Source: CAWUIO01 sp963922455
Lineage (GTDB): Bacteria > Bacteroidota > Bacteroidia > Cytophagales > Microscillaceae
DNA length: 64,000 nucleotides
Assembly: GCA_963922455.1 (NCBI GenBank)
Contig: CAWUIO010000009.1
Span: 1-64,000, forward strand
Reading direction: 5' to 3'
Notes under the pieces: model-generated
Databases searched by the model: none
What the model was told of the DNA's origin: nothing
Seen by the model: the letters and a program-made list of their open reading frames with translations, nothing else
Part shown: in pieces, positions 18,512-27,835 of the stretch
Position numbering within the stretch: the stretch's first letter is position 1
How the letters are laid out: each line of letters begins with the position of its first letter
Position numbers and translations under genes: made by a program

Positions 18512-20425
18512 TTACTTGATAGCGTTTTTGAACGAATCGCTGTTTTTGAATTTGTCAAATTCAACATCGTTCATGGCCCACGTTTTCAAGTTATCGTCAA
18601 TTTTGATAGCTTTCCCTAGAGCTTCGCCCATATTAGACTCTTGGTTGTTACGAGCGTAAGCGATAGCCAAAGCGTAGAAAGTCATTCCGTCTGAAGGGTT
18701 TTTCAAAGTAGCCGCATTTAAGCTAGAAATTGCCGCATCATAGTTAACCCCTTGTAGGATTTGAGCCAAACCACGGTTGTACAAATTCGGGTTGTTGGCT
18801 GTTGCATTGTTCAATACAGTTTCGGCTTCTTTGTAGTTACCATCGTCACGGGCCGTAGCTTGCTTGATTTTCAAGTAACCTTTGGCACCGTTGATCAACT
18901 TGTTGGTATTCTCGTTGGCAGAAGTCATACCAGCCGCTTTTTCTAGGAATTTCTGCATATTGGCATCATCCCCCTTCATAGAGTAAGCCATGGCCAAGTT
19001 GTAAGCTGCCTCAGCAGTTTCTTTCTTTTGCATAGAAGCTGTGAATTGCTCAATAGCCGCATCAACTTTAGACATATCGTTTTTTTGAAGCGCTTGGTCC
19101 ATTAGGATAGCCCCGATGTTGTTGTGTACAGCCCAAGTTTGGTAAGACTTAGCCGCGGTCATCAAGATGTCTAAACGCTCGTCCAAATCAGGAGTTTGCG
19201 AAGCCGCATACAAGAATTCTTTTTCAGTCAAGGCGTCTGCCTCTAAGGAATCTTGCTTCATTTTGGCGATCATAGCCTTCATCTCAGGGAAGGATTTCTC
19301 GGCCGTAGGCTTACGGATACTAGACTTAGCATATCGCATTTCAGGATATACCTCGCTCATAAGCGTACGGTAGAAAGGCTTAGATTGCAATTCGCGCTCG
19401 TTTTCTACGAAGTCACCGTCGCCAGACATAATAGACTTGGCTTCAGACTTTTGCTCAGGAGAAAGAGAACTTCCATCAACCAAACGGTTGAAGTCTGGTA
19501 AAGTCTCGCCCAATACTTTTTTCTCAAAGCTGAACTCAACTTTTTCCATATCCTCTTTATTGTAATCTAACAAAGTCATCATACGGTTAAACTGCGTTTC
19601 CAAAGCGTTAGCCCGATCTTCGGCCAATTTGGTATTGATAGCTTCCCGTCCTTCTGGAGAGTGAGAGCTAGATCCAGAAGCCGTAAAGCTTGGGATCTCA
19701 ACATCTTTGTACAGCTCGGTTACCGACTCAATTTGATCACGGTTAGAACCGGTAGTAGGAAGAATTGTAGCACTTCCTTGCTCAAAGTTAAAAGTAACGT
19801 CAAAGTTCTCAATGACAGGACCCGTGTATCCGTGTGCTCCGTAAGCAAATGGGCTCTCGCCAGCAGAGAAACGTAATCCGTCGGTAGGGCGTTTTACCAA
19901 ACGCTGTGTAGTAGCTACCCCTTTTACGTATCCTCCGTCTTGTACAACCAAGCGTACGGGACCAAATTCACGAGATTTGTTATTTTTTGTACGAGTAGCA
20001 ATCCCTTTAATCATCAAGCCACCCATTTTGTACTTGTCTTCGTACCCGAAGCTGAAGTCTTTGGTAACTTTAGGATTTTCAGTTTGGCCTTCATACTGTG
20101 CACCATCAAAAGAAATGCTACCTACTTTTACAAGATCAGTAATTTCTTCAAATGGAGTTTCGTCTTGAATCACTTCAATGGTTCCAGGGGCATAAGCTAC
20201 TTCCAAAGTATACTTAGTTCCTTGCTTCATCATTTCTACTGGCAATTTGGCCGACATAGTAAACGCTACTTCCTCTCCGTGAAGTTCGAGGGGATTAGGA
20301 TCTACAGTAAGCTGTTGCTGCTGAGCCATCTCGATCATTTTCTTCGTAGGATCGCCGCAGCTTGTCGAGAGAATGATTAATCCAAGTGCCCAGACACTTA
20401 GAGCGTAGTACGTTCTCTTGTTCAT
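18512..20425 (-). CDS. OmpA/TPR outer-membrane lipoprotein
   Basis: A 637-residue lipoprotein: the signal ends LSTSCGDP with the lipobox cysteine near residue 23. The first 200 residues are beta-rich and unassigned. An OmpA-like peptidoglycan-binding region covers about 210-340 (SSSHSPEGREAINTKLAEDR ANALE region). TPR-like helices run from about 400 to the end (AAYNLAMAYSMKGDDANMQK). Proteins of this build are common in Bacteroidota and probably tie the outer membrane to peptidoglycan; no specific partner is evident. It is a single-gene unit with its own strong terminator. Confidence 0.8.
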   Translation of the reverse strand: MNKRTYYALSVWALGLIILSTSCGDPTKKMIEMAQQQQLTVDPNPLELHGEEVAFTMSAKLPVEMMKQGTKYTLEVAYAPGTIEVIQDETPFEEITDLVKVGSISFDGAQYEGQTENPKVTKDFSFGYEDKYKMGGLMIKGIATRTKNNKSREFGPVRLVVQDGGYVKGVATTQRLVKRPTDGLRFSAGESPFAYGAHGYTGPVIENFDVTFNFEQGSATILPTTGSNRDQIESVTELYKDVEIPSFTASGSSSHSPEGREAINTKLAEDRANALETQFNRMMTLLDYNKEDMEKVEFSFEKKVLGETLPDFNRLVDGSSLSPEQKSEAKSIMSGDGDFVENERELQSKPFYRTLMSEVYPEMRYAKSSIRKPTAEKSFPEMKAMIAKMKQDSLEADALTEKEFLYAASQTPDLDERLDILMTAAKSYQTWAVHNNIGAILMDQALQKNDMSKVDAAIEQFTASMQKKETAEAAYNLAMAYSMKGDDANMQKFLEKAAGMTSANENTNKLINGAKGYLKIKQATARDDGNYKEAETVLNNATANNPNLYNRGLAQILQGVNYDAAISSLNAATLKNPSDGMTFYALAIAYARNNQESNMGEALGKAIKIDDNLKTWAMNDVEFDKFKNSDSFKNAIK

Positions 20426-20512
20426 AAGATTAAAAATTTATGTTTTTTGTATAGCAGTTACGTTTCGCAATTTTACTATATATTTTTTGCAAAGAGAAAA
20501 AAAATACATTAA

Positions 20513-20545
20513 ATTGTACTGGTATTCAACCCATTGATATTTTTG
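20513..20545 (+). promoter_or_regulatory. Bacteroidota promoter for the PspC-domain gene
   Basis: TTG at 20514-20516 and TATTTTTG at 20538-20545 are separated by 21 nt, an excellent match to the TTTG-N19-21-TAnnTTTG consensus. The ATG of the gene begins only 4 nt after the -7 box, so transcription would start at or next to the start codon. Confidence 0.7.
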
Positions 20546-20548
20546 GCA

Positions 20549-20773
20549 ATGAAGAACTTAGTGGATTTTTTAGCAAATCAAGCATTTGGGGTTTGCACAC
20601 GCTTGGGCCAGATCATGGGAGTAGCTACCAGTAGTATCCGGCTATTTTTCATTTATCTATCCTTTTTGACCTTGGGCTCTCCAATCTTTCTCTACCTAGC
20701 CCTTGCTTTTTTAATGAACTTCCGTAAGCACCTCAGGAGGTACAATAACCCGCTTCGAGGAGATATTTTATAG
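20549..20773 (+). CDS. PspC-domain small membrane protein
   Basis: A 74-residue protein matching the PspC fold: an amphipathic N-terminal part (FGVCTRLGQIMGVATSSIRL), then a hydrophobic hairpin (FFIYLSFLTLGSPIFLYLAL). PspC domains take part in envelope stress sensing; a stand-alone version in Bacteroidota has no defined role. The ATG at 20549 fits family N-termini (MKNLVDFLANQAFGVC); the upstream in-frame TTG at 20534 would lie before the promoter -7 box and is rejected. The mRNA may be leaderless. Confidence 0.88.
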   Translation: MKNLVDFLANQAFGVCTRLGQIMGVATSSIRLFFIYLSFLTLGSPIFLYLALAFLMNFRKHLRRYNNPLRGDIL

Positions 20774-20831
20774 GATATCATATTTTTTCAGATACCTGAA
20801 CTTCCTGGGTGGACTGCATTTTACGAGCCTT

Positions 20832-21872
20832 TCATCGTATAATTTCCGGGTAGGTAGTTTTGCGTTTAATAAAATATTCTAGGACGATGCTTTTAGGAAC
20901 CCGTGGTATTTTTTTCTTCTCAATAGTTAAGGATTTTCTTTTTTTTCTCCAGTAAGCCAGGCGCCGATAAAAATCCCAATACGCTTTTCCAATCGCTTGT
21001 ATATTTTTCCATTGCCCCTTGCTTAAAAAGTAAACCGAAGTAATCAAGTCCAGCCCGGCCCTACAAAACAATATCCAAAATAGCTGCCCATTCGGCAGGT
21101 TTTTAAATAGCAAAGCTAAATTATTCCGAAAATTCAAATAGGTTTTCATGGAGCTTTGGGCCGAAAGGGTCCCCCCTCCCACATGATAAACGTGACTTTG
21201 CCCACAGTATGCAATCCGCCAACCTGCGTTTTGTAATCGCCAGCACAAATCAACCTCTTCCATATGGGCAAAAAAATCTTCATCTAGACCCGAAAATGAA
21301 CGGTAAAGCCCCGCTCGGATAAATAAACAAGCTCCGGTAGCCCAAAAAATATCCACGGTATCGTCGTACTGCCCCTCATCAGGCTCCACATGTTCAAAAA
21401 TTCGACCACGGCAATACGGATAGCCCAGGTAGTCCAGAAAACCACCAGCGGCTCCGGCATACTCAAACGTCCCTTTTTCTCGTTGGGATAAGATCTTGGG
21501 CTGGCAGGCGGCTATTTCTGGGTTATTTTCCATCAAATGGAAAAGAGGAACTAACCAGCCGGAGCTCACTTCCACATCGGAGTTTAAGAGGACAAAGTAA
21601 TCGGCCTCTACTTGGGCCAAAGCTCGGTTGTAGCCCCCACAAAATCCGAAATTTTGCTCGAGACGGATAATGTCAACTTCGGGATGATTTTCCTCAAGGT
21701 AAGCAAGCGATTCATCCTGAGAGGCATTGTCGGCAACTATGATCTGCGCCCCAGCACTGTGTTGCACTACCCCCGGGAGAAATTTTTGTAGCCAGTGTTG
21801 CCCATTATAATTGAGGATGACAAGGGCTACCGATTGGAGTGATTGATCTATGGAAGAATTGCTATCCGACAT
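20832..21872 (-). CDS. Family 2 glycosyltransferase (rhamnosyltransferase-like)
   Basis: A GT-A fold enzyme: LVILNYNGQHWLQKFL at the N-terminus, IIVADNASQDESLAYL for nucleotide binding, VLLNSDVEV as the metal-binding DxD region, and DEDFFAHMEEVDLCWRLQNA as the catalytic-base region. Length 346 residues. The type resembles WbbL-like rhamnosyltransferases that add sugars to polysaccharide intermediates; the actual sugar is not predictable. It stands alone, with no polysaccharide cluster around it. Confidence 0.9.
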   Translation of the reverse strand: MSDSNSSIDQSLQSVALVILNYNGQHWLQKFLPGVVQHSAGAQIIVADNASQDESLAYLEENHPEVDIIRLEQNFGFCGGYNRALAQVEADYFVLLNSDVEVSSGWLVPLFHLMENNPEIAACQPKILSQREKGTFEYAGAAGGFLDYLGYPYCRGRIFEHVEPDEGQYDDTVDIFWATGACLFIRAGLYRSFSGLDEDFFAHMEEVDLCWRLQNAGWRIAYCGQSHVYHVGGGTLSAQSSMKTYLNFRNNLALLFKNLPNGQLFWILFCRAGLDLITSVYFLSKGQWKNIQAIGKAYWDFYRRLAYWRKKRKSLTIEKKKIPRVPKSIVLEYFIKRKTTYPEIIR

Positions 21873-21969
21873 GGGATATAGATTGCAAGCGTATAGATGA
21901 GTATTTCAAAAGGTGTATGGCCCCTAAATAAAAATATAAGCGGTGCAAGGCACTCATTGCCTTAGGCGC

Positions 21970-22302
21970 CTAGACCATATTACCGAAGTCTAAGCCCGGA
22001 AAGTTAGGAATAACTCCTTGAGTGGTCTTTTTCAATTCTTCTTTAACCATGCCATCCATTTCCTGTAATGCCTTATTGACGGCCGCCACCACCAAGTCTT
22101 GCAACATTTCCTTATCATCCGACTTAATTATATCGGGATCGATGTCTAAAGTTACAACTTGTTTTTTACCGTTTACCGTAGCCTTTACCATACCAGCTCC
22201 CGACTCGGCACTGGTTTGAATGTTTACTAAGTTTTCTTGGGCGACCTGCATTTTTTCCTGCATTTCTTTGACCTTACCCATTAAGTTTTTGAAATCGAAC
22301 AT
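21970..22302 (-). CDS. YbaB/EbfC nucleoid-associated protein
   Basis: A 110-residue DNA-binding nucleoid protein. The family starts with MFDFKNLMGKVKEMQEKMQ, so the ATG at 22302 is chosen over a GTG 102 nt upstream whose added residues look non-coding. The typical VKATVNGKKQVVTLDIDPD strand segment and a GVIPNFPG C-terminus are present. It is often next to recR/dnaX elsewhere, but not here. Confidence 0.92.
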   Translation of the reverse strand: MFDFKNLMGKVKEMQEKMQVAQENLVNIQTSAESGAGMVKATVNGKKQVVTLDIDPDIIKSDDKEMLQDLVVAAVNKALQEMDGMVKEELKKTTQGVIPNFPGLDFGNMV

Positions 22303-22467
22303 AGAAGAATTGATATATAATAGCAAATAGAAATTATACTCCTGATTATGGGGAAGTCGCAACATTTTGTACTTGACTTCATAAAAATCCAAAATTGGCC
22401 TCACTAGGAAAACATAAAGAGTGTAAAATAAACAATCACATCTTCAAATCCTACCCAGAATATAAAA

Positions 22468-24492
22468 TTAACGGATGAGCGTAAAGGTTCCCTGGGTTTG
22501 AAAGCTGTTGCCAATAAAATCTATCCCCTTGGCAATAAAAATATAAGCTCCTTCAGGGGCAGGCTGTCCATTGCGGTTACCATCCCATCCTTCACTTATG
22601 TCAGAAGATTCATAGAGCAATGTCCCGTCTCGATGGTATACCGAAAGTGTAATATCGTTAACAAAAAGCCCTTCTGGCCGAAAAAAATCATTTAAGCCAT
22701 CCCCATTGGGTGTAAAAGCATTCGGAAAAAAGACCTTAAAATCTTGAGAGAGCTCGATTACATTGGAGACACTTTCTCGGAGGGGCACAGTAGAGATGAG
22801 CGTTCGGATACGGTAGAACAGCGTTTGGGTAGATGCTCGGGTATTTACATCTGCAAAACTTAGGGTCGAGTTGTTTAAGGTGGCGATAGACTCAAAATTT
22901 CCGTCGGCATTCCTGCGCTCAACTATATAGTTTAGGAAGGAGTTATTAGCATTTTGGTAAGCGCTCCAAGTAAGGAGAGCATCTCCTCGATCTACTAAGT
23001 CACCCTGCAAAAAAACGGGACAAGTAATGTTGGAAGTAGGGGCCGTTTGCCCACATTCGTTTTGATAAAAAACCGAATAGCAAGGCGTGTTTTCCAAACG
23101 TACATCTACATCTAAGGCATCAAATGAGCTAACATTTATACTAAAAACGGTATCCCCCCGATCTACTGTATAATCACTAATGGATGGTCGTATTGGGACT
23201 TCCCAGAATAAGCGAATCGTTCGGTCGGTCTGTACCGTCGAGTTTAAAATATCCAATGCAGGCAAATTTTCTGTGCGGAAGCCCGTAACGCAACTTTCAT
23301 TAGAAATGGTAGAAAACTGGATGCTCGGAGTCTGAAAAATGGCCTCCACTTGATAACAATACACCACATTACAATCTACCGTATTGTCTACAAACGTACT
23401 TAGGCCAATCTGGTCACTGGTAAAAAAAGGCAATCCGTCCCGATAAACAATGTATTGAAAAGTCTCCAAAGGGTTGCCAGAAAGTATATCGGTTCGGGGA
23501 TAGGGGGTCCAAGCAAGCCGGTTTTGACCATCCTCGGCGTTCACATTCAGATTTAGGGAACAGAAAACGGCCTCTGTAGTATCTCGGTTTCCACAAACAT
23601 CTTGAGTTACGATCTCTACACAAACCGGCCCCGAAAGGGTATTGATATTTTGAAACTGAGCCTGAATTATGGCATCATTACCCGGAAAAAGGCCTTGTGA
23701 GGCCCCATTCAAAAGCACCTCGTAATTAAAATTGACATCGCTCGTAAAAGAAAGTTCCAAGCTTCCCGTTTGGTCATCCAAGTTCAGGTTTCTCAGGCTC
23801 CTGATTTCGGGGGGCACTAAAGTAGGGGTCAAGGTAATCGTTTGACTTAGCTCAGCCCCACACCCTCCCGGGTTATAATTACCCCTCACCGTTATTTGTC
23901 TTTGGCTATCCCCTATACTTGAGTATACATGGCGAATATTAGGCATTTGACGCGGAAGGGTATCAGCTACCAAATCGGCAGGATCAGAAAAATCGTTGGG
24001 ATCATCCCAAACAATGATATATTGATCGTAGCTGTTGCCCGTGGTGTCTACTTGTAAAGATACCTCACGCCCCGAACAGGGCTGGATGATAAAGTTAGGT
24101 AGGGGGGTAGGTAAGACCTCCACAATCATCGTTGCCGAATCTCCAAAAGTGTTACCATTATTATTAAATTGAGCTAATTGAGCAACTCGAAATATCCCAG
24201 GGCTTGTATACGTATGCGTGGTAACCGTATCCAAACAAGCCACATTGATATCCCCATTTCCTAGAATACAAGAGTCTAAATTGTAGACAAACGAAATGAG
24301 TTCGGCCCCTTGAGTCCGGTTAAAGTCGTTAATTTGAATAGTGAAAGGAACACAAGCCCGCACAAAACTGGGCTCAAAACGAGCCGTAGAATCATTTTGA
24401 GCACGCAAAGGAGAACAAACACTCCATCCCCAGATGCATATAAAAAAGAAAAGACGAGATGGGAGGGAAATCCTGAAAATGTGAAATACCAT
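22468..24492 (-). CDS. Secreted protein with type B T9SS sorting domain
   Basis: A 674-residue exported protein. The signal peptide (1-31) ends SPLRAQN; beta-sandwich domains of PKD/FnIII character fill the middle (for example LAWTPYPRTDILSGNPLETF). The C-terminal 90 residues, FFPNAFTPNGDGLNDFFRPE to TFTLIR, are a gliding-motility-associated C-terminal domain that targets the protein to the type IX system. Smaller than the adhesin at 5266-12741 and without its own PorP/SprF neighbour. Function unknown, likely surface or matrix. Confidence 0.9.
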   Translation of the reverse strand: MVFHIFRISLPSRLFFFICIWGWSVCSPLRAQNDSTARFEPSFVRACVPFTIQINDFNRTQGAELISFVYNLDSCILGNGDINVACLDTVTTHTYTSPGIFRVAQLAQFNNNGNTFGDSATMIVEVLPTPLPNFIIQPCSGREVSLQVDTTGNSYDQYIIVWDDPNDFSDPADLVADTLPRQMPNIRHVYSSIGDSQRQITVRGNYNPGGCGAELSQTITLTPTLVPPEIRSLRNLNLDDQTGSLELSFTSDVNFNYEVLLNGASQGLFPGNDAIIQAQFQNINTLSGPVCVEIVTQDVCGNRDTTEAVFCSLNLNVNAEDGQNRLAWTPYPRTDILSGNPLETFQYIVYRDGLPFFTSDQIGLSTFVDNTVDCNVVYCYQVEAIFQTPSIQFSTISNESCVTGFRTENLPALDILNSTVQTDRTIRLFWEVPIRPSISDYTVDRGDTVFSINVSSFDALDVDVRLENTPCYSVFYQNECGQTAPTSNITCPVFLQGDLVDRGDALLTWSAYQNANNSFLNYIVERRNADGNFESIATLNNSTLSFADVNTRASTQTLFYRIRTLISTVPLRESVSNVIELSQDFKVFFPNAFTPNGDGLNDFFRPEGLFVNDITLSVYHRDGTLLYESSDISEGWDGNRNGQPAPEGAYIFIAKGIDFIGNSFQTQGTFTLIR

Positions 24493-24689
24493 TGCCGATT
24501 ATTAGTTGTCGTTTTTCCTTCTTCTTCCAGTAACAGCTTTCTGTAAACTCAGGAACCTTCTTGCCTTAACTACCCTTTTGGAAGAAAATGGATCAATTCA
24601 CCCAAAGTTTGTCTTTTTAACGTTATCACATTAGACAAATTGCAAGTTAGTTCAAAGGAATCCCATAATCAAACAAATCTAAGATTACC

Positions 24690-25268
24690 ATGCAAAAGAC
24701 AAGTACTCCAAAATTGAGAATACTACTGAGCATCTTCCAAATTGCTATTTTCACGTGGGTTTGCTTCCCCGGAAGTTTATGTGCCCAAGACGTAATCAAA
24801 CCCCGTCCTAAAGCCAGCCCTCTGGCCATGGCTACCTACCAAGGCAATGAAAATGACTATTTAAAGGTCACTTACGGACAGCCTTCCAAACGAGGAAGAG
24901 ACATTTTTGGAAATCTCGTTCCCTATGGCTCTATATGGCGTACCGGAGCCAATGAAGCTACCGAACTCACTACTACCGACGATATCCTCATCGGAGGCTC
25001 CCTTTTAAAAGCCGGTACCTACACACTTTTTACGATCCCCAATCAAAACAAATGGACCATTATTTTTAATGAAGTCCTCGGGCAATGGGGAGCCTACAAA
25101 TATGAAGATTATGTAGACCGCAATGTATTGAGCTTTGAAGTAGATGCCATCAAGATGAGTGACATTTATGAAGCCTTTACCATCTTATTTGAAGAGACCA
25201 AAGCTGGCACAGATATGCTCCTTTTGTGGGACCAAACCCGCGTTAGCATTCCCATAAAAATGGATTAA
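24690..25268 (+). CDS. DUF2911 exported protein
   Basis: A 192-residue protein with a signal peptide ending PGSLCAQD. It has the DUF2911 features KVTYGQPSKRGRDIFG, PYGSIWRTGANEAT and AGTYTLFTIPN. The family is widespread in Bacteroidota with no established biochemical role. Its own promoter was not identified; a terminator follows. Confidence 0.9.
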   Translation: MQKTSTPKLRILLSIFQIAIFTWVCFPGSLCAQDVIKPRPKASPLAMATYQGNENDYLKVTYGQPSKRGRDIFGNLVPYGSIWRTGANEATELTTTDDILIGGSLLKAGTYTLFTIPNQNKWTIIFNEVLGQWGAYKYEDYVDRNVLSFEVDAIKMSDIYEAFTILFEETKAGTDMLLLWDQTRVSIPIKMD

Positions 25269-25303
25269 GTTAAGTTAAGTTCTTTTTAACCAACTACTTA
25301 AAC

Positions 25304-25331
25304 ATGCCACAAGAAATTGTGGCATTGTTTT
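25304..25331 (+). terminator. Terminator after the DUF2911 gene
   Basis: 9-bp stem ATGCCACAA/TTGTGGCAT followed by TGTTTT, 35 nt after the DUF2911 stop. Confidence 0.85.
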
Positions 25332-25373
25332 AGATTGAGTATTCGGTGTTAACTAAGTTAATGATTAATACCC

Positions 25374-27191
25374 TTGAACACGTTTAACTACCGCACGCTC
25401 ACGATAATCCCAAGATGTAGCCACGGGATACTGTTTAGCCTTTTTTTATTCGGGTCTACTACCTCTATATGGGCCCAGAGTAAATCTTCTGAGCTGTTTT
25501 ATGAGCAGGCTATTGCTTATTTTAATGAAGCCAATCGTGAAAAAGGGTATGAACTCTTAAACCGTGCCCTTGCCGACCAACCCGATTACTACGAAGCGCT
25601 CTATGCCAAAAGCTACTACCTTCTCGAAGATGAAGAATATGAGCAGGCCATCCTAATCTACGACTCCTTGCTCTTTAAATACCCCGAAAAATCAGAATTA
25701 TACCTTTACCGGGGGCGGGCCCACCTCTATCAGGCCGATTTTGAAAGGGCTGAACTAGATTATCTAAGAGCTTGGGAATTGGATAGCAGCAACACCGAAA
25801 CCAATAATGCCTTAGGAGGACTCTATTTCATTATTGATCTTTATAAAGATGCCATCCATTACTTCAACAAAATTCTGAAAATAGACTCCAAAAACTTTTT
25901 TGCTCAGTATTATCGCGCTTATTCCTTCTATCTAGATGGCGATTTTCGCTCCGCTCGCCTGGGTATTGAAGCTTGCTTGCAAACCAAGCCCGGGGATGCC
26001 GATGCCCGCTTGCTCAAGGCCCAAGTTATGATCGCCCAGCGGCAGTATAAAGGGGCCATTGAGCTATTTGAAGAAATGTCAAAAGAAAACCTTAGCATGG
26101 AAATTGACGATTTCTACTATTGGGGCCTCGCCTATTTCCGTCAGAAAAAATACCAAGACGCCCTATTTTACTTTCAATTGCCCGAATCCCCTCAAGATAG
26201 CCGTCTTTCGCATTACTCGGCAAAGGCTTTATTTTACACCTATCAATTGTCTGATGCTTTGCTGCACTTGGATGAGGCCCTTAGCTATGCCGATAGCTTG
26301 GATGAAGCCACGGCTGCTCTTTATTATGACCGGGCCATTATCCGGCAAAGGCTTAAAAACCCAGAAGGTGCTAAAGATGATTTCTTGTACGCCAATTATC
26401 TGCTCCCAGAAATCTATCAACAAAACAATCAAAAAGGAAAAATACCCGACCTTATAGGAAATGCTTACCTAAGCTTAAAGGCCGAAAAATACCAAAAAGA
26501 AGTAGACAGTATCCGGGTATTGGCCTTTCAAGAAAGGGCCGAATCTCAAATCAACCAGGGGCAGGTCCAAAATGCTTTATTAAGCTGCAATCAAGCCCTA
26601 CTCATTGATTCCCTCAATCCCTACTCGTATACCTTAAAAGGGATCACGCACGGAGTTATGGGGCGTTTTCCCCTTGCCTTAGAAGATATTGAGAAAGCCA
26701 TGCAAATAAGCTCCTCAGCGTCTCAAGAAAAAAATCATTACATCAAGGGTTTGATTTACGGTCAACTGCAAGTGTACCCCCGGGCTTTGGCCCACTTAGA
26801 TACGGCTATTGGTTTAAATAAGCAACAAGCGGTTTATTACAGCGATCGAGGGCACTATCGTTCCGAATCGGGTGATTTGGGTGGGGCATTCAAGGATATC
26901 CAAACGGCTTTGGAAATGGAGCCAGACAATCCTAATTTTCTGGTAGACCGTTCTTACTATTACTACAAGATGGATTCTATACCCGAAGCGATTGCCGATT
27001 GTAACCGGGTTTTGGAAGGCAACTCCTATCAATTGCTTGCTCTTTACAACCGGGCCCTCGCTTACGAAAAGCAAGAAAAATGGCCGCTTGCCCGCCAAGA
27101 TTATGCGCGTATTCTAGAAATACTCCCCAAAGATGCCGACGTACTCAAGCGCATGGAATACGTCACCCAAGCGATCGAGACTAATCGCTAA
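25374..27191 (+). CDS. Exported TPR-repeat protein, TTG start
   Basis: A 605-residue protein built almost wholly from TPR repeats (about 15; for example AIHYFNKILKIDSKNFFAQY) after a signal peptide ending STTSIWAQ. The only usable start in this frame is TTG at 25374, because a stop lies 10 nt upstream and the next methionine would lose the signal peptide. An ATG at 25361 is out of frame and ends after eight codons; a frameshift or a short leader peptide there cannot be excluded. Likely a periplasmic or outer-membrane scaffold; partner unknown. Its 3' end overlaps the convergent DUF4834 gene by 11 nt. Confidence 0.82.
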   Translation: MNTFNYRTLTIIPRCSHGILFSLFLFGSTTSIWAQSKSSELFYEQAIAYFNEANREKGYELLNRALADQPDYYEALYAKSYYLLEDEEYEQAILIYDSLLFKYPEKSELYLYRGRAHLYQADFERAELDYLRAWELDSSNTETNNALGGLYFIIDLYKDAIHYFNKILKIDSKNFFAQYYRAYSFYLDGDFRSARLGIEACLQTKPGDADARLLKAQVMIAQRQYKGAIELFEEMSKENLSMEIDDFYYWGLAYFRQKKYQDALFYFQLPESPQDSRLSHYSAKALFYTYQLSDALLHLDEALSYADSLDEATAALYYDRAIIRQRLKNPEGAKDDFLYANYLLPEIYQQNNQKGKIPDLIGNAYLSLKAEKYQKEVDSIRVLAFQERAESQINQGQVQNALLSCNQALLIDSLNPYSYTLKGITHGVMGRFPLALEDIEKAMQISSSASQEKNHYIKGLIYGQLQVYPRALAHLDTAIGLNKQQAVYYSDRGHYRSESGDLGGAFKDIQTALEMEPDNPNFLVDRSYYYYKMDSIPEAIADCNRVLEGNSYQLLALYNRALAYEKQEKWPLARQDYARILEILPKDADVLKRMEYVTQAIETNR

Positions 27192-27438
27192 GCGGGCCTT
27201 TCTTCTGGCTACTTTCTTCGTAAGAAATATATTCCCCTACATGCTGCGACTTTCTTGAGCGCTCTCGGCTCTGTTTTTCATCTTCACTCACGTACTCAAT
27301 CCGCATCCCCTTGCGCTGGGATTGCCTAGATGTGTCTTCGGGAGCAAACATGCGTAGGAAACGAAAAATCTTGTCAACCCCCTTGTAAAAGAGGTAAAAG
27401 AAAAGGAGCGCTATTAGGATATATTTAAGCAATTGCAA
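27181..27438 (-). CDS. DUF4834-family small membrane protein
   Basis: 85 residues: one N-terminal transmembrane segment (KYILIALLFFYLFYKGV), then a charged, Arg/Glu/Ser-rich tail. This pattern matches the DUF4834 family found in Bacteroidota. The frame opens only with TTG (MQLLKY), since a stop lies 6 nt further upstream. Function unknown. Confidence 0.65.
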   Translation of the reverse strand: MQLLKYILIALLFFYLFYKGVDKIFRFLRMFAPEDTSRQSQRKGMRIEYVSEDEKQSRERSRKSQHVGEYISYEESSQKKGPLSD

Positions 27439-27526
27439 TGAAAGTTAGTTGACATTTTAACTCTCGGCTTGCCTCAAAAGTTCAAATTATCCTGGCTATA
27501 TCCCAAGATTGAAGCTTCCGGGTATA

Positions 27527-27657
27527 GGGGCTTGCCCGCGCTAGCACGTACCTAGCCACGTGCCCATGCATACCAGCGCGGGCCGGGCTTTCGCTACTCG
27601 CTGCCTTTCCCCGCTAGGCCTACACGAGCTCAAACAGGCCGCTCTATCCCTAAGCCA
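27527..27657 (+). repeat. Dispersed structured repeat, copy 5 (clearest copy)
   Basis: Closing stem GGCTT/AAGCC; internal stem GCCCGCGCT (27534-27542) with AGCGCGGGC (27575-27583), whose loop folds further (GCACGT with ACGTGC). Conserved blocks TTTCGCTACTCGC and GCTCAAACAGGCCGCTCTAT follow. It lies between the DUF4834 start and the phosphatase terminator. Confidence 0.9.
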
Positions 27658-27787
27658 TTTTTTAGAGGTGAGCCAGGATGCGAGAAAAGTAAAGAGAATG
27701 ATGGGCCGCATGGAAGGAAGCAAAAGCTTAATTGTTGAGGATCGGCCCTAAATAGTCGCTGGGAAAGCAAGAGAAGAGAAAATAAAT

Positions 27788-27823
27788 AGAAAACTCCAGC
27801 CAAGGCGGGCCTTGCTGGAGTCC
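27788..27823 (-). terminator. Terminator after the LMW phosphatase gene
   Basis: Stem built from ACTCCAGC and GCTGGAGT with inner AAGG/CCTT pairing, followed on the minus strand by TTTTCT; 15 nt past the stop at 27836. Confidence 0.85.
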
Positions 27824-27835
27824 AATCAAAAAGGT

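Noticed and set aside
20531..20548. TTG start for the PspC-domain gene
   Set aside because: It lies upstream of the promoter -7 box and its added residues do not match family N-termini.
27560..27751. Frames that recur in each copy of the dispersed element (also 18258-18443, 41425-41634, 57439-57621)
   Set aside because: They reflect the shared GC-rich repeat sequence, do not keep the same frame or ends, and the loops differ freely.
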